Shown piece after piece: positions 5,703 to 5,838 of a stretch of 5,838 nucleotides of DNA. Numbering within the stretch: position 1 is the stretch's first letter; each line of letters begins with the position of its first letter. Below the pieces are notes generated by a model. The model was not told the DNA's origin, did no database searches, and saw only the letters and a program-made list of their open reading frames with translations. Source of the DNA: Tessaracoccus flavescens (GTDB lineage Bacteria; Actinomycetota; Actinomycetes; Propionibacteriales; Propionibacteriaceae); assembly GCA_020741375.1 (NCBI GenBank), contig DYZF01000056.1:1-5838 (forward strand). The letters run 5' to 3'. Made by a program: the position numbers and the translations under genes.

Positions 5703-5838
5703 GTGTCACCCGTGCATCACCATCCGGATCGCCGCTCACCCCTTGTTTTTGAGGTGCATGAGCTGGCGCGCCGAGCTGGAGCGATGAAGGAAGTGCACAC
5801 GACGGTGCCAGCGCCGGCCGACCTTGGCATCGGAGTGA
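5703..5838 (+). CDS. DUF177 / YceD family protein, 3'-partial
   Basis: The first 45 codons of a protein with the typical DUF177 opening: SPLVFEVHELARRAGAMKEV followed by a TVPAPADLGIGV segment, a pattern seen at the N-terminus of actinobacterial members. The family is linked to 23S rRNA accumulation and large-subunit biogenesis in bacteria and plastids, and the gene usually sits directly before rpmF (L32); that gene would lie just outside the window. Start GTG 5703 has GAAGGGA seven bases upstream. A histidine-rich stretch (VHHHPDRR) precedes the conserved part. The final bases spell TGA but are out of frame, so the gene is cut by the window edge and not ended by a stop. The position after coaD agrees with the usual coaD-DUF177-rpmF order. 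Confidence 0.85.
   Translation, partial: MSPVHHHPDRRSPLVFEVHELARRAGAMKEVHTTVPAPADLGIGV

Noticed and set aside
5836..5838. TGA at the window end as the stop of the DUF177 gene
   Set aside because: It is out of frame: the last complete codon is GTG 5835-5837 and one base remains.

Overview
The window is a high-GC, densely packed chromosomal segment from an actinobacterium. The evidence is GC-rich third codon positions, GTG starts, an RNase E with a long acidic and Arg-rich extension, an actinobacterial-type L28 and CoaD, and the order recG-rsmD-coaD-DUF177. A member of the Propionibacteriales is plausible, but this is inference from protein flavour only. All genes are on the + strand. I see no mobile element, CRISPR array, tRNA or rRNA.

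Layout: (1) bases 2-1963, RNase E/G, open at the 5' edge, with an acidic low-complexity arm carrying Arg blocks followed by a complete catalytic core. (2) 1964-2079, an intergenic leader with a candidate promoter and two compact hairpins in front of rpmB. (3) 2080-2265, ribosomal protein L28 of the zinc-binding type, followed by a strong 16-bp hairpin terminator. (4) 2349-4547 recG, 4544-5119 rsmD and 5128-5604 coaD, a tightly spaced run: recG and rsmD overlap by 4 bases, and coaD has its ribosome binding site on the rsmD stop codon. (5) 5605-5702, a short intergenic region with a good candidate promoter. (6) 5703 to the end, the first 45 codons of a DUF177/YceD protein, which in bacteria normally precedes rpmF (L32).

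Functionally this is housekeeping: RNA decay and processing (RNase E), the ribosome (L28, the 16S rRNA methyltransferase RsmD, the 23S-rRNA-linked DUF177 protein), replication-fork rescue (RecG) and coenzyme A synthesis (CoaD). I did not find a previously undescribed system. The points most worth a second look are the two tandem hairpins in the rpmB leader, the direct rne-rpmB-recG adjacency, a possibly leaderless recG mRNA, and the repeated Arg-tract DNA word inside and at the end of rne.
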